Below are positions 17,933 through 26,478 of a DNA stretch of 64,000 nucleotides, piece by piece. The notes beneath the pieces are model-generated. The model ran no database searches. It worked only from the letters and a program-made list of their open reading frames with translations, and was not told the DNA's origin. The DNA comes from Arthrobacter humicola. GTDB lineage: Bacteria; Actinomycetota; Actinomycetes; Actinomycetales; Micrococcaceae. Position 1 is the first letter of the stretch; every line of letters begins with the position of its first letter. The DNA lies in contig NZ_JAFKON010000007.1 in assembly GCF_022803015.1 (NCBI RefSeq), forward strand, positions 213,118 through 277,117, in the 5' to 3' direction. The translations under genes and the position numbers were made by a program.

Positions 17933-19288
17933 ATGACCGTAACTTCATCCGTAGATTCTGAGGCGGGTCCCAGCAGCAAACACGAGGAACGCAAGGTCCT
18001 CGCCGGGACCCTGGTCGGCACCACCATCGAGTGGTACGACTTCTTCATTTTTGCCCAGCTGACAGCAACGCTGCTCTCGCCGTTGTTCCTGGCCCCGCTG
18101 AACGACTCCAACCCGGGCCTGGCGCAGATCCTGTCCTTCGCCCTGATCGGCATCAGCTTCCTCTTCCGCCCGCTCGGCGCGATCGTCGCCGGCCACCTCG
18201 GCGACCGCCTCGGCCGCAAGGCCATGCTGGTCTTCACCCTGATCATGATGGGCGCTGCCACGGCCCTGATCGGCATGCTGCCCACCTACGCGCAGATCGG
18301 CGTCTGGGCCCCGATCCTCCTGATCCTGCTCCGCGTCATCCAGGGCTTCTCCGCCGGTGGCGAATGGGGCGGCGCTGCCCTGATGGCCGTGGAGCACGCT
18401 CCGAAGAGCAAGCGCGGCCTGTTCGGCGCCTACCCGCAGATCGGCGTTCCGGTCGGCATGATCCTCGCCACCGGCCTGCTGTACTTCCTCAACACCTCCA
18501 TGTCCAAGGAAGACTTCGCGTCCTGGGGCTGGCGTGTGCCGTTCCTGCTCTCCATCGTGCTGATCATCGTCGGCTACCTGATCCGCCGGGCGGTCGCCGA
18601 GAGCCCCGTCTTCAAGGAGATGCAGGACCGCAAGGAAGAAAGCAAGGCGCCCCTGGGCGAGCTGCTCCGCAAGCACAAGAAGGCCGTCCTCTACTCGACG
18701 ATGATCTTCATCGGCAACAACGCCGCAGGCTACCTGCTGATTGCCTTCTTCATCTCCTACGCCACCAAGACGCTGAAGATGCCCACCCCGCAGATCCTGC
18801 TCGCCACGACGCTGGCCTCCTTCGGCTGGCTGATCTTCACCCTGGTCGGCGGCTGGCTCTCGGACAAGATCGGCCGCGTCAAGACCTTCCTGATCGGCTA
18901 CGGCATTGTCTTTGCCTGGATGATCCCGATGTTCGCCCTGATCGACACCAAGAACATCCTGCTCTACGGCGTCGCGCTGTTCGTCCTCACGGTCGGCCTG
19001 GGCCTGTCCTACGGCCCCATGTCCGCCATGTACGCCGAGATGTTCCCGCCGGAGGTGCGCTACTCGGGCATCTCGATCGGCTACGCCTTCGGTGCGATCC
19101 TCGGCGGCGCGTTCGCGGCCACCATCGCGGAAGTCCTCCTGCAGGGCACCCACTGGACCGGCTCCATCGGCATCTACATCATGATCCTCTGCGTCATCTC
19201 CGCCGTCGGCGTCCTGCTGACCGGGGAAACGAGGGGCCGCCCGCTCGGCGTCGCGCACCACGCGCCGGCCGAAGCCGCAAAGCACTAG
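17933..19288 (+). CDS. MFS transporter, metabolite:H+ symporter (MHS) type
   Basis: 451 residues, about 12 transmembrane segments, with the MHS-type N-terminus AGTLVGTTIEWYDFFIFAQL (residues about 24-43) and motif A GHLGDRLGRKAMLVFT (about 85-100). The family imports organic acids, shikimate-like compounds and aromatic acids in symport with protons. Position after hpaB, with a probable operator in between, suggests uptake of the hydroxyaromatic acid used by HpaBC; this is an inference. GGAG lies ten bases before ATG. A long inverted-repeat terminator follows. Confidence 0.88.
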   Translation: MTVTSSVDSEAGPSSKHEERKVLAGTLVGTTIEWYDFFIFAQLTATLLSPLFLAPLNDSNPGLAQILSFALIGISFLFRPLGAIVAGHLGDRLGRKAMLVFTLIMMGAATALIGMLPTYAQIGVWAPILLILLRVIQGFSAGGEWGGAALMAVEHAPKSKRGLFGAYPQIGVPVGMILATGLLYFLNTSMSKEDFASWGWRVPFLLSIVLIIVGYLIRRAVAESPVFKEMQDRKEESKAPLGELLRKHKKAVLYSTMIFIGNNAAGYLLIAFFISYATKTLKMPTPQILLATTLASFGWLIFTLVGGWLSDKIGRVKTFLIGYGIVFAWMIPMFALIDTKNILLYGVALFVLTVGLGLSYGPMSAMYAEMFPPEVRYSGISIGYAFGAILGGAFAATIAEVLLQGTHWTGSIGIYIMILCVISAVGVLLTGETRGRPLGVAHHAPAEAAKH

Positions 19289-19345
19289 CAACCAGGCAAG
19301 CACGAGGGGCGCGGACCGCAAGGTCCGTGCCCCTCTGGGTTAAAG

Positions 19346-19416
19346 AGCAACGCGGGGTCACTGCGCGCCCATCCAGATCATTCGGATGGGCCGTAAGTGA
19401 CCCCGCGTTGCTTTTT
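19346..19416. terminator. long two-tier inverted-repeat terminator
   Basis: Outer arms AGCAACGCGGGGTCACT (19346-19362) and the exact complement (19396-19412) make a 17-bp stem. Inside lies a second stem, GCCCATCC with GGATGGGC, around ACCAGATCATT-like loop bases. Five T residues follow on the + strand. It separates convergent genes and may be a repetitive extragenic palindrome as well as a terminator. Confidence 0.85.
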
Positions 19417-19427
19417 GTACGGTGGGT

Positions 19428-20255
19428 TTAGACGCCCAGGAAGCTGATGGCGCCCTGCTTGAAGGCGCGGCTGGTGATGGCGTTGGTGTGGTTGCGGCCC
19501 GGCAGCACGAGCTGTTCGACCAGGCCGCCGGCCTTGGCGCCCAGGGCGGCGAGCTCCGGCATGGTGGCGGCCCGGTCGTCGTTTTCCCCCGCCACGAGGA
19601 GCATCGGCATGTGGGGGACCGCTTCGGCGGGGTCGTACGGCTCGGTCTTGATTGCCTCGACCAGGGACAGCAGCGCGAAGATGTTGTTGCTGGGCAGCAG
19701 CATGGCCATCTTCAGCAGCCCAGCGGTCGACTCGTCCGCGATCGGCGTGCCGTCGGCCAGGTACCGCTGCGCGGCGATCAGGTCGAAGTCCGCCAGGGGA
19801 TCGGCGACGTTCGGGCCGCCCAGGACCAGCCGGTGCACCAGCTCGTGCTGTGTGGCCCCGAACTCCCAGGCGAGGCGGGACCCCAGCGAATAGCCGATCA
19901 CGTCGAGCCCGCTGGACGGGTCCCCGTCGCGCAGCGGCCGCGCGCCGGCGTCGAACACTATCTGCAGCAGGTCCGCACGGATCCGGCTGGGGGAGTAGGA
20001 GTCCATGTCCTCCGGGGCGCCGCTGCGGCCGTGGCCGGGCAGATCCACGGTGATGACGCGCCGGCCGGCTTCCAGGAGCGCAGTGAGCCAGCCGCTGTCT
20101 TCCCAGTTGAGCTTGGAGGAGGAGGAGAAGCCGTGCAGCAGCAGGACGGGACGGAGCCCGGCGTCGTTCTGGGGCTCATGCACCTGCACGTACAGCTGGG
20201 GGTCGGTGCCCTCAACGGTGTGCGAATGCTGTTCACCGGTGTGTCTGCCGCTCAT
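19428..20255 (-). CDS. alpha/beta hydrolase, last gene of dehydrogenase operon
   Basis: 275-residue alpha/beta-hydrolase-fold protein. Oxyanion region PVLLLHGFSSSSK, nucleophile elbow DVIGYSLGSRLAW (Ser about 124) and the C-terminal histidine in GRNHTNAI complete a plausible triad. ATG at 20255 has GAGGA eight bases upstream; ATGs at 20270 and 20273 would overlap the preceding gene. It follows the free lipoyl-domain gene by four bases. In acetoin-dehydrogenase AcoC proteins a lipoyl domain is fused to an alpha/beta-hydrolase domain, so this gene plus its neighbour looks like a split AcoC-type E2. Whether it acts as an acyltransferase or an esterase is unknown. Confidence 0.8.
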   Translation of the reverse strand: MSGRHTGEQHSHTVEGTDPQLYVQVHEPQNDAGLRPVLLLHGFSSSSKLNWEDSGWLTALLEAGRRVITVDLPGHGRSGAPEDMDSYSPSRIRADLLQIVFDAGARPLRDGDPSSGLDVIGYSLGSRLAWEFGATQHELVHRLVLGGPNVADPLADFDLIAAQRYLADGTPIADESTAGLLKMAMLLPSNNIFALLSLVEAIKTEPYDPAEAVPHMPMLLVAGENDDRAATMPELAALGAKAGGLVEQLVLPGRNHTNAITSRAFKQGAISFLGV

Positions 20256-20259
20256 GCTC

Positions 20260-20589
20260 TCAGTCCTCATCAAGTACGGCGCTCAGGCGGACCCGGCGCT
20301 TAGGTGCCTCTTCCTTCGGGACCGTGCCCACGATGCCGGCGGTGTTGTCCGGCACCTCAAACACAATCAGGGGCTCGCCGACATTGATCTTGTCGCCGGG
20401 CCCGCCGTAGATACGCACTACCTTACCTGCCTGCGGGCTGGGCAATTCAACGGCCGACTTGGTGGTTTCGACCTCCACGAGCGGCTGGTTGCGCTCCACC
20501 TGCTCGCCCGGGGAAACCAGCCATTCCAGCACGGTGGCCTCGATCAGGCCCTCGCCGAGATCCGGGAGCGGGAAAGAAATTTCAGCCAC
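20260..20589 (-). CDS. stand-alone lipoyl-domain protein (E2 fragment-like)
   Basis: 109 residues. A single biotin/lipoyl-attachment domain fills residues about 3-78: FPLPDLGEGLIEATVLEW, then VETTKSAVELPSP with the lysine to be lipoylated (about 43), and GDKINVGEPLIVFE. The remaining 30 residues are a basic and acidic tail with no peripheral-subunit-binding or catalytic acyltransferase domain (no HxxxDG). GTG at 20589 follows GGAG with a seven-base spacer and overlaps the E1-beta stop. It can carry the acyl group from the E1 encoded upstream, but the transferase must be another protein. Confidence 0.85.
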   Translation of the reverse strand: MAEISFPLPDLGEGLIEATVLEWLVSPGEQVERNQPLVEVETTKSAVELPSPQAGKVVRIYGGPGDKINVGEPLIVFEVPDNTAGIVGTVPKEEAPKRRVRLSAVLDED

Positions 20590-21676
20590 GTTTGTACTCC
20601 AATACTCGCTGGATGCCGAAGAGGATCCGGTCAATGTTCGGGATGTATTCATCTTCCAGGTCGCCCGAAGGGTACGGGACGTCGAAGCCGGTGATGCGCT
20701 CCACCGGCGCCCTGAGGGTGTCGAAACAGCTTTGCGTGATCAGCTGCGCCACTTCGGCGCCGAGGCCGGAGGTCAGCGGCGCCTCGTGGACGACGACGGC
20801 GCGGCGCGTCTTGCGCACGGAGGCGGCGAGGGCCTCGGCGTCGATCGGCTTGAGCCAGCGCAGGTCCAGGACCTCGATGTCGATCCCGTCCTCGGCCGCG
20901 AGCTCCGCCACCTGCAGGCAGCGGGCCACCATGGCGCCCCAGGCGATCAGCGTGAGGTGGCGGCCTTCGCGCATCACCTTGGCACCGGTGGTGGAGCCGC
21001 CGCCTGCATCGTGCCGGGCGGCGTCCACCTCACCCTTCTGCCAGTACCGCGACTTGGGCTCCATGAAGATCACCGGGTCCGGCCGCGTGGCGGCGTACTT
21101 GAGCAGGTGGTAGGCCTCATGCGGGTTCGACGGCGAGACCACCTTCAGGCCCGGTACGTGGGCGAAGAGCGCCTCCAGGCTTTCGCCGTGGTGTTCGGGG
21201 GCGCGGATGCCGCCGAAGCTGGGCACCCGCAGGGTGATGGGCATCGGCATGGTGCCCCGGCTGCGGTAGTTCATCCGGGCGATCTGGCAGACCATCTGGT
21301 TGATGGCCGGGTAGGCGAAGCCGTCGAACTGGACCTCGGGAATGGGGTGGAACCCGGCCATCGCCAGGCCCACGGACATGCCCAGGATGCCGGATTCCGC
21401 CAGCGGGGTGTCAAAGACGCGCTGCGCACCGTGCCTGGCCTGCAGCCCGTCGGTGATGCGGAAGACGCCGCCGAGCCGGCCGCAGTCCTCGCCGAAGATG
21501 ACGGCTTTGGGGTTCTCCGCGAGGACCTCGTCGAGGGCGCGGTTGAGTGCTTGCTGCATCGACATCACCGTGGTGGCGGGCTCGCTTCCGGCCGGGTTGG
21601 TGATCGTGTCGCCGGCAGTGTTGTCGGCAGTGTTGTTGCCGCTGGCACTTTCGCTTTCGAGAATCGAGTTAGACAT
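20582..21676 (-). CDS. 2-oxoacid (pyruvate/acetoin-type) dehydrogenase E1 beta subunit
   Basis: 364 residues; a ~38-residue Ser/Asn/Thr-rich N-terminal extension precedes the transketolase-like domain (SMQQALNRALDEVLAENPKAVIFGEDCG). The ThDP-pyrimidine contact region is DTPLAESGILGMSVGLAMAG, and the C-terminal transketolase domain includes VLDLRWLKPIDAEALAASV and VVVHEAPLTSGLGAEV. GAGGAG lies eight bases before ATG at 21676, which overlaps the E1-alpha stop by eight bases. With E1-alpha it decarboxylates a 2-oxoacid or cleaves acetoin; the alpha/beta and AcoC-like neighbours leave both possible. Confidence 0.9.
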   Translation of the reverse strand: MSNSILESESASGNNTADNTAGDTITNPAGSEPATTVMSMQQALNRALDEVLAENPKAVIFGEDCGRLGGVFRITDGLQARHGAQRVFDTPLAESGILGMSVGLAMAGFHPIPEVQFDGFAYPAINQMVCQIARMNYRSRGTMPMPITLRVPSFGGIRAPEHHGESLEALFAHVPGLKVVSPSNPHEAYHLLKYAATRPDPVIFMEPKSRYWQKGEVDAARHDAGGGSTTGAKVMREGRHLTLIAWGAMVARCLQVAELAAEDGIDIEVLDLRWLKPIDAEALAASVRKTRRAVVVHEAPLTSGLGAEVAQLITQSCFDTLRAPVERITGFDVPYPSGDLEDEYIPNIDRILFGIQRVLEYKRG

Positions 21677-22706
21677 GTTCGGACTCCTCGCGCCAGTTGG
21701 CGGCCTGGGCCTGCAGGGCAGGGGTGGTTTCCTGGAAGACCAGGTCAAACATTTCGGTCCCGGGCCGGGAGCCCAGGGCCTGGATGCCGGTACGGATCTG
21801 CTCCTCTTCGACCTTGGCCGCGGCCAGCGCCTCGGCGAAGAACGCCTCGTCGGCAATTCCATCGGCCAGCAGCCGCTGCCGGAGCCGCTCGAGCGGGTCG
21901 GTGCCTGCGCCGTCGCGTTCCTCGTCGAGGGAGCGGTAGCGGCCCGGATCATCGGACGTGGAGTGCGGGCCGCGGCGGTAGGTCATGGCCTCGATGAGCA
22001 CCGGGCCGTTGCCGGAACGGGCATGCGCAAAGGCGCGGCGGGTCGCTTCGAGGACCGCGACGACGTCATCGCCGTCGATCTTCAGCGCCGGCATGCCGTA
22101 ACCCGCGGCGCGGGCCGCGACGGAGCCGCCGGCCACCTGCCGTTCGGTGGGGACCGAGATGGCCCAGCCGTTGTTCTGGACGAAGAACACCACGGGCGCC
22201 TTCATCACGGCGGCGAAGTTCATCGCCTCGTGCACGTCGCCCTGCGAGGAGGCGCCGTCGCCGAAGTAGGTCAGGGCGACGCCGTCCTTTTTGTCCAGCG
22301 TCTGGCCGTGGGCCCAGCCGACGGCGTGCAGGACGGAGCCGGCGACGACCGCCTGGATCGGGGCCAGCCGGGATTCCATCGGGTTGTAGAGGCCGCCGTG
22401 CCACGTGGCCTTGTGGGTGGACATGTAGGCCACCATGTCCACGCCCATGGTCCGGGCAACGCCCATTTCGCGGTAGGTGGGGAAGGCGAAGTCCCGGGTG
22501 GTGTCCACGGCGTAGCCGCTGCCCACCTGGGCAGCTTCCTGGCCGAGTTCGGGGGCGTAGCCGGGGATGATGCCCTGCCGCTGCCAGGCGATGGCCGAGG
22601 TGTCGAGGTGCCGGACGGCCACCATGAGCGAATAGAGCTCGCGGAGTTCATCGGCTGTGAGCGGCCCGGCAGCGCTGCCGGAAGCCACGGGGAGAAGTGT
22701 GTCCAT
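21669..22706 (-). CDS. 2-oxoacid (pyruvate/acetoin-type) dehydrogenase E1 alpha subunit
   Basis: 345-residue thiamin-diphosphate-dependent E1 alpha. The ThDP motif is GDGASSQGDVHEAMNFAAVMKAPVVFFVQNN (about residues 164-194; GDG...NN hallmark). The phosphorylation-loop region RRGPHSTSDDPGRYRS is also present, as in branched-chain and acetoin E1 alpha proteins. ATG at 22706 is chosen: in-frame codons before it are unlike the family, and TAGGGT lies seven bases upstream, suggesting a leaderless message. First gene of a four-gene operon (E1 alpha, E1 beta, lipoyl carrier, hydrolase). No E3 gene is in the window. Confidence 0.9.
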   Translation of the reverse strand: MDTLLPVASGSAAGPLTADELRELYSLMVAVRHLDTSAIAWQRQGIIPGYAPELGQEAAQVGSGYAVDTTRDFAFPTYREMGVARTMGVDMVAYMSTHKATWHGGLYNPMESRLAPIQAVVAGSVLHAVGWAHGQTLDKKDGVALTYFGDGASSQGDVHEAMNFAAVMKAPVVFFVQNNGWAISVPTERQVAGGSVAARAAGYGMPALKIDGDDVVAVLEATRRAFAHARSGNGPVLIEAMTYRRGPHSTSDDPGRYRSLDEERDGAGTDPLERLRQRLLADGIADEAFFAEALAAAKVEEEQIRTGIQALGSRPGTEMFDLVFQETTPALQAQAANWREESEHV

Positions 22707-22812
22707 GCCTGTGACCCTAGTCACCGGCGGCGGGGTGGGCAATCAGCCTAGGCTGGGGTGCCCAGACTGCACACTTATGCCGCCCCCCGCGCCGGTGAGC
22801 TTGGCAATTTGT

Positions 22813-24243
22813 CTAGCGGCTGGGCTGTTCCGCCTGGTCGGCTTTCGCGCCGGCGGCGGCGGCGTTGCGGTTCCGGGTGATCCGGGCGCCGGTCCAGCAC
22901 GCCACGGCGATGCCGGCCACCAGTACCAGGGTGCTGACCAGCTGCTTGCTGCTCTCCGGGCTGCTGAAGCCGACGGCGAAGATCAGAGCCAGGAGCACGA
23001 GCCCGAAGATCGTCAGCCCCGGGAAGCCCTTCATCCGCAGCGGCAGCGCAGTGCCGTCGCGGTCAGCCCGGCGGCGCAGGATCAGCTGGGACACCAGGGC
23101 CGAGCCCCACACCACGAGGCAGGTGGAACCGACCAGCTGGAACAGCGCCGGCAGGATCTGGTCCGGGAAGAGCAGTTCCAGGACGGCGGCCAGGAAGCCG
23201 AAGGCCACGGAGACGCTCACCGCCACGACCGGGACCCGGGCCGTGTTGAGCTTGGAGAGGAACTTGGGGGCTTCGCCGCGCTCAGAGAGCGAGTACACCA
23301 TGCGGGACGCGCCGTAGAGGTTGGCGTTCAGGGCGGAGAGCAGCGCGATGACGGCGACCAGGGTGATCGCGGCGCCGGCGCCGGGGATCCGGGCGACGTC
23401 GAGGACGGCGGCGAAGGGGGACTTCAGGGCCGCGGAAGTCGAGGGAAGGACGGCCGCGATGACGAATACCGAGCCGATGTAGAACACGAGGATCCGCCAG
23501 ACGACGGTGCGGATCGCCTGGGCGACGCTGCGCTCCGGGTTTTCCGTTTCGGCCGCGGCCACGCTGACAATCTCGGTGCCGCCGAAGGCGAAGATGACGA
23601 CGAAGAGTGCGGTTGCGATGCCGCCCAGGCCGGCCGGGGCGAAGCCGGACGTGAAGTTGCTGAGGCCGGGGGACGGGACGTCCGGCAGCAAGCCCAGCAG
23701 CAGGGCCCCGCCGGTGGCCAGGAATATCACGATGGCAGCCACTTTGAGGATGGCGAACCAGAATTCGAACTCGCCGAAGTTCTTCACGCCCGCCAGGTTG
23801 ATGGCGGTGAACAGGGCCATGAAGATCAGGGACAGTGCCCAGACGGGGATCACCGGCCACACCGTGAACAGGAGCCCGGCCGCACCGAGGGCCTCGGCGG
23901 CGATGACCACCACGAGCTGCAGCCACCAGAGCCAGCCGACGGTGGCGCCCGCGGTCTTGCCCATGGCCTTTTGCGTGTACACGGAGAAGGCGCCGCTGTT
24001 GGGATTGGCCGCGGCCATCTCCCCGAGCGCCCACATCACCAGGATGATCAGGGTTCCGGCGACGAGGTAGGAGATCAGCACGGCCGGTCCCGCCGCCTGG
24101 ATTCCGGCTCCCGAGCCGAGGAACAGGCCGGCGCCGATCGCGCTGCCCAGTCCCATCATTGTCAGCTGGCGTGGTTTCATGCTGTGCCCCAGGCTCGGGG
24201 CGGGAACCGCGGTGGGTAGCGTCGCGGTGGACTTCATCGTCAT
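22813..24243 (-). CDS. APC-family amino-acid permease
   Basis: 476-residue amino acid/polyamine/organocation permease with 12 hydrophobic segments. The N-terminal motif MMGLGSAIGAGLFLGSGAGIQAAGP (residues about 28-52; GxGIGxGxF-like) and the ALGEMAAANPNSGAFSVY stretch place it with the cytosine/amino-acid transporter branch that takes up serine, alanine or aromatic amino acids. ATG at 24243 has GAAGG six bases upstream. It is divergent from an Lrp/AsnC regulator, the likely controller. Confidence 0.9.
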   Translation of the reverse strand: MTMKSTATLPTAVPAPSLGHSMKPRQLTMMGLGSAIGAGLFLGSGAGIQAAGPAVLISYLVAGTLIILVMWALGEMAAANPNSGAFSVYTQKAMGKTAGATVGWLWWLQLVVVIAAEALGAAGLLFTVWPVIPVWALSLIFMALFTAINLAGVKNFGEFEFWFAILKVAAIVIFLATGGALLLGLLPDVPSPGLSNFTSGFAPAGLGGIATALFVVIFAFGGTEIVSVAAAETENPERSVAQAIRTVVWRILVFYIGSVFVIAAVLPSTSAALKSPFAAVLDVARIPGAGAAITLVAVIALLSALNANLYGASRMVYSLSERGEAPKFLSKLNTARVPVVAVSVSVAFGFLAAVLELLFPDQILPALFQLVGSTCLVVWGSALVSQLILRRRADRDGTALPLRMKGFPGLTIFGLVLLALIFAVGFSSPESSKQLVSTLVLVAGIAVACWTGARITRNRNAAAAGAKADQAEQPSR

Positions 24244-24426
24244 GGCGAACCTTCGTGTGGTTTGGATCTTTTCGTCCTTATGGGACCTATTGAATTTACC
24301 GGATTTGGGGCCGGCCCCCGGCCGCCGGGGCGCCTCCGCCGTGAGAGCATGGTGGCAGTTTGCTAACTGAATCGGGGCATCGGTGGCTGTTTGTCCGGCC
24401 CGGTCCCGCTTGGGAAGGAAGAATCA

Positions 24427-24903
24427 GTGGACGTTGATCCGCTTGATGCAAAGATTGTCCGATTTTTCACGGATTCCCCCCGGGCCTCGGTCCTGGAGGC
24501 CTCCCGGGTACTGAAGGTTGCCCGCGCCACGGTGCAGTCGCGCCTGGACCGGATGCAGGACGCCGGCGTGATTGGCTCATGGGTGCCCCAGCCCGATCCG
24601 GCGCATTTCGGCTACCCCGTCGTGGCTTTCTGCTCCCTCACGATCAACCAGGACCTCGGGCACGACGCCGTCGTGGAGGCCCTGGCGCGGATTCCCGAGC
24701 TGATCGAGATCCATACCGTCTCCGGGAGCTCGGACCTCATGGCCCGGATAGCCGCCCGCTCCAATTCGGACCTCCAGCGCGTCCTCGATGCCATGATCGC
24801 CACCCGATCGGTCCTGCGCTCGTCCTCCGTGATCGTGCTCAATACGCACTTCCAGGGCCGCACCCTGCCGCTGCTGGAAACCGCGGCCGCCGGCACGGGC
24901 TAG
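24427..24903 (+). CDS. Lrp/AsnC family transcriptional regulator
   Basis: 158 residues: helix-turn-helix at about 4-60 (DPLDAKIVRFFTDSPRASVLEASRVLKVARATVQSRLDRM; key part ATVQSRLDRM) and a C-terminal RAM/ligand domain (about 65-145). GTG at 24427 is favoured by AAGGAAG six bases upstream over an in-frame start 36 bases earlier. It is divergent from the permease, so it probably regulates amino-acid uptake and itself. Its TAG stop shares the tetranucleotide CTAG (24900-24903) with the stop of the convergent gene. Confidence 0.9.
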   Translation: MDVDPLDAKIVRFFTDSPRASVLEASRVLKVARATVQSRLDRMQDAGVIGSWVPQPDPAHFGYPVVAFCSLTINQDLGHDAVVEALARIPELIEIHTVSGSSDLMARIAARSNSDLQRVLDAMIATRSVLRSSSVIVLNTHFQGRTLPLLETAAAGTG

Positions 24904-25544
24904 AGGACACTCAGGTTTTCGGGCAGGCCGGTCCGGCCGGTGAGCAAGAGCAGCAAATCACCGGCGGACGGCAGTCGGGAGCCGATGGCTCCGGCGAGCT
25001 CCAGGGAGGCCGCGACCGCCGGGGCCAAGGTGGCGGGCGGCGGCAGGCCCAGGGCGCGCGCCAGATCCAGGGTGTGCACGGCCAGCTCGAAGGTCCGGGT
25101 CGGCAGGTAGTCGATGAGCGTCATTGCTCCGGCAGGGGTGGCCACCAGGGCATCGTCCTGCGTGTTCCTGACGAGGGCCGTGACGCGTTGGACAAGCTCC
25201 CGCACGGCAGCGGCAGGGTCCTCGCCCAGCGCCTCCCCGGTTTCCCTGCCCCGCTGCGCAATCGCGGCGGGCGAGGTGGCGCCCCGGACGGCCAGGAAGT
25301 ATTCCACTGGACCCGGCACGCGTGCCCCGGCGGCCGGGGTCGCGAGGTAGGTTTCCACGGTTGTCAGGGCACGGCTCGTGTGGCCGGTCAGCGACAGGAC
25401 ATCCCATTCGCCCAGTGCCGGCCGCGACCACGCCTGGTGCGGTACCTGCCCGGCGAGCTCCATGAATGCCTGGGCCGCCCCCGCGTATCGGGCCCTGACG
25501 GCCTCTGCGTCCGTACCCTCCGGGTCCATATCTTCTGAGTCCAT
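24900..25544 (-). CDS. maleylpyruvate isomerase / DinB-like mycothiol-dependent family protein
   Basis: About 214 residues. A helical-bundle domain starts AVRARYAGAAQAFMELAGQVPHQAW..ALGEWDVLSLTGHTSRAL. The metal-binding histidines expected in this family are visible in LTGHTSRA and FELAVHTLDLARALG. The C-terminal half resembles the SCP2-like region of actinobacterial TIGR03083-type proteins. Members use mycothiol in maleylpyruvate isomerisation or unknown detoxifications. Start ATG 25544 is a choice between it and one at 25529; neither has a convincing ribosome-binding site. Confidence 0.75.
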   Translation of the reverse strand: MDSEDMDPEGTDAEAVRARYAGAAQAFMELAGQVPHQAWSRPALGEWDVLSLTGHTSRALTTVETYLATPAAGARVPGPVEYFLAVRGATSPAAIAQRGRETGEALGEDPAAAVRELVQRVTALVRNTQDDALVATPAGAMTLIDYLPTRTFELAVHTLDLARALGLPPPATLAPAVAASLELAGAIGSRLPSAGDLLLLLTGRTGLPENLSVL

Positions 25545-25661
25545 AGCCTCGATTAATACCGGTGCCGGCACCCGCGGACAAGCCCCGTCCGTGCGCCGGC
25601 GACAACCCGGTCCGGCCCGTGTGACCTGAAACATTTTGCGCCCGGGCGGCGCGGCCGTATC

Positions 25662-25692
25662 ATTAGTTCTAGTCAATGTGACTATAACTAAT
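25662..25692. promoter_or_regulatory. 31-bp near-perfect palindrome, probable NrtR operator
   Basis: Arms ATTAGTTCTAGTCA and TGACTATAACTAAT flank ATG and differ by one base from perfect symmetry over 14 positions. The sequence is AT-rich in a G/C-rich surrounding. It lies upstream of the nrtR-nadABC operon and overlaps TATAAC, which could be part of the -10 region. It is a strong candidate for autoregulation by the Nudix repressor encoded next. Confidence 0.75.
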
Positions 25693-25833
25693 CCGGCGGT
25701 CGGGCCGGATCCAGCCGGGCAGTCCATCGCGGACCCGCCCGGAACCTCAGAGGGCGGGTAGATCACCGTTTACACCACAGCAGCCAACGTCTCGGAGCGC
25801 CAGACCGCGCCGCCGTCGCTGGCCATCTCCACG

Positions 25834-26478
25834 GTGATCTTTGCGCTGCGTCCCAGCGAGCGGTCCGGCCGGCCCACGCTGTGGATTCCGCTGGTGCGCC
25901 GGATCCGCGAACCGTTCAAGGGCCTCTGGGCGCTGCCGGGCGGCCCGCTCACGCACTCCGAGTCACTCCAGGACGCCGCCTCGCGGAACCTGCGCGAGAC
26001 CACCGGGCTGGCCCCGAACTACCTCGAACAGCTCTACGCCTTTGGCGGGCTGCACCGCTCGCCCACCCAGCGCGTCGTCTCGATCGTGTACTGGGCACTC
26101 GTCCAGCCCACGGAGGCCGCGCTGGCCGACGAATCGGAGAACGTGCGCTGGTTCCGCGCCGACAGGCTGGACGAGCTGGCCTTCGACCACAACTCGATCG
26201 TCGACTACGCGCTGTGGCGGCTGCGCAACAAGATGGCCTACGGATCCATCGCCTACCACCTGCTGGGCGAGTACTTCACCCTCGCCCAGGTCCGGGAGGT
26301 CTACGAGGCCGTCCTGGACCGCGAACTCGATCCCGCCAACTTCCGCCGGCAGGTCAAGGCCACACCGGAAATCGAAGAAACCGACCATTATCTGCAGGGC
26401 GGCAAGCACCGCCCGCCCCGCCTCTACCGCTTCACCGGCCGCCCAGGCCTCGACCCAGACAACAGGAGCACACCATGA
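25834..26478 (+). CDS. nrtR: Nudix-related transcriptional regulator of NAD synthesis
   Basis: NrtR family: N-terminal Nudix-like domain (about residues 1-130) and a C-terminal winged-helix domain (YGSIAYHLLGEYFTLAQVREVYEAVLDRELDPANFRRQV). The Nudix box region LPGGPLTHSESLQDAASRNLRETTGL has lost the catalytic RExxEE pattern, so it likely only senses ADP-ribose or NAD-related ligands. Its TGA overlaps the nadA ATG. The start is uncertain. GTG at 25834 lies inside what looks like the first beta strand, and family-like coding (SERQTAPPSLAISTVIFALRP) extends upstream to an in-frame TAG at 25759. The only codons near that boundary are non-standard, for example ATC at 25762. Confidence 0.85.
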   Translation: MIFALRPSERSGRPTLWIPLVRRIREPFKGLWALPGGPLTHSESLQDAASRNLRETTGLAPNYLEQLYAFGGLHRSPTQRVVSIVYWALVQPTEAALADESENVRWFRADRLDELAFDHNSIVDYALWRLRNKMAYGSIAYHLLGEYFTLAQVREVYEAVLDRELDPANFRRQVKATPEIEETDHYLQGGKHRPPRLYRFTGRPGLDPDNRSTP

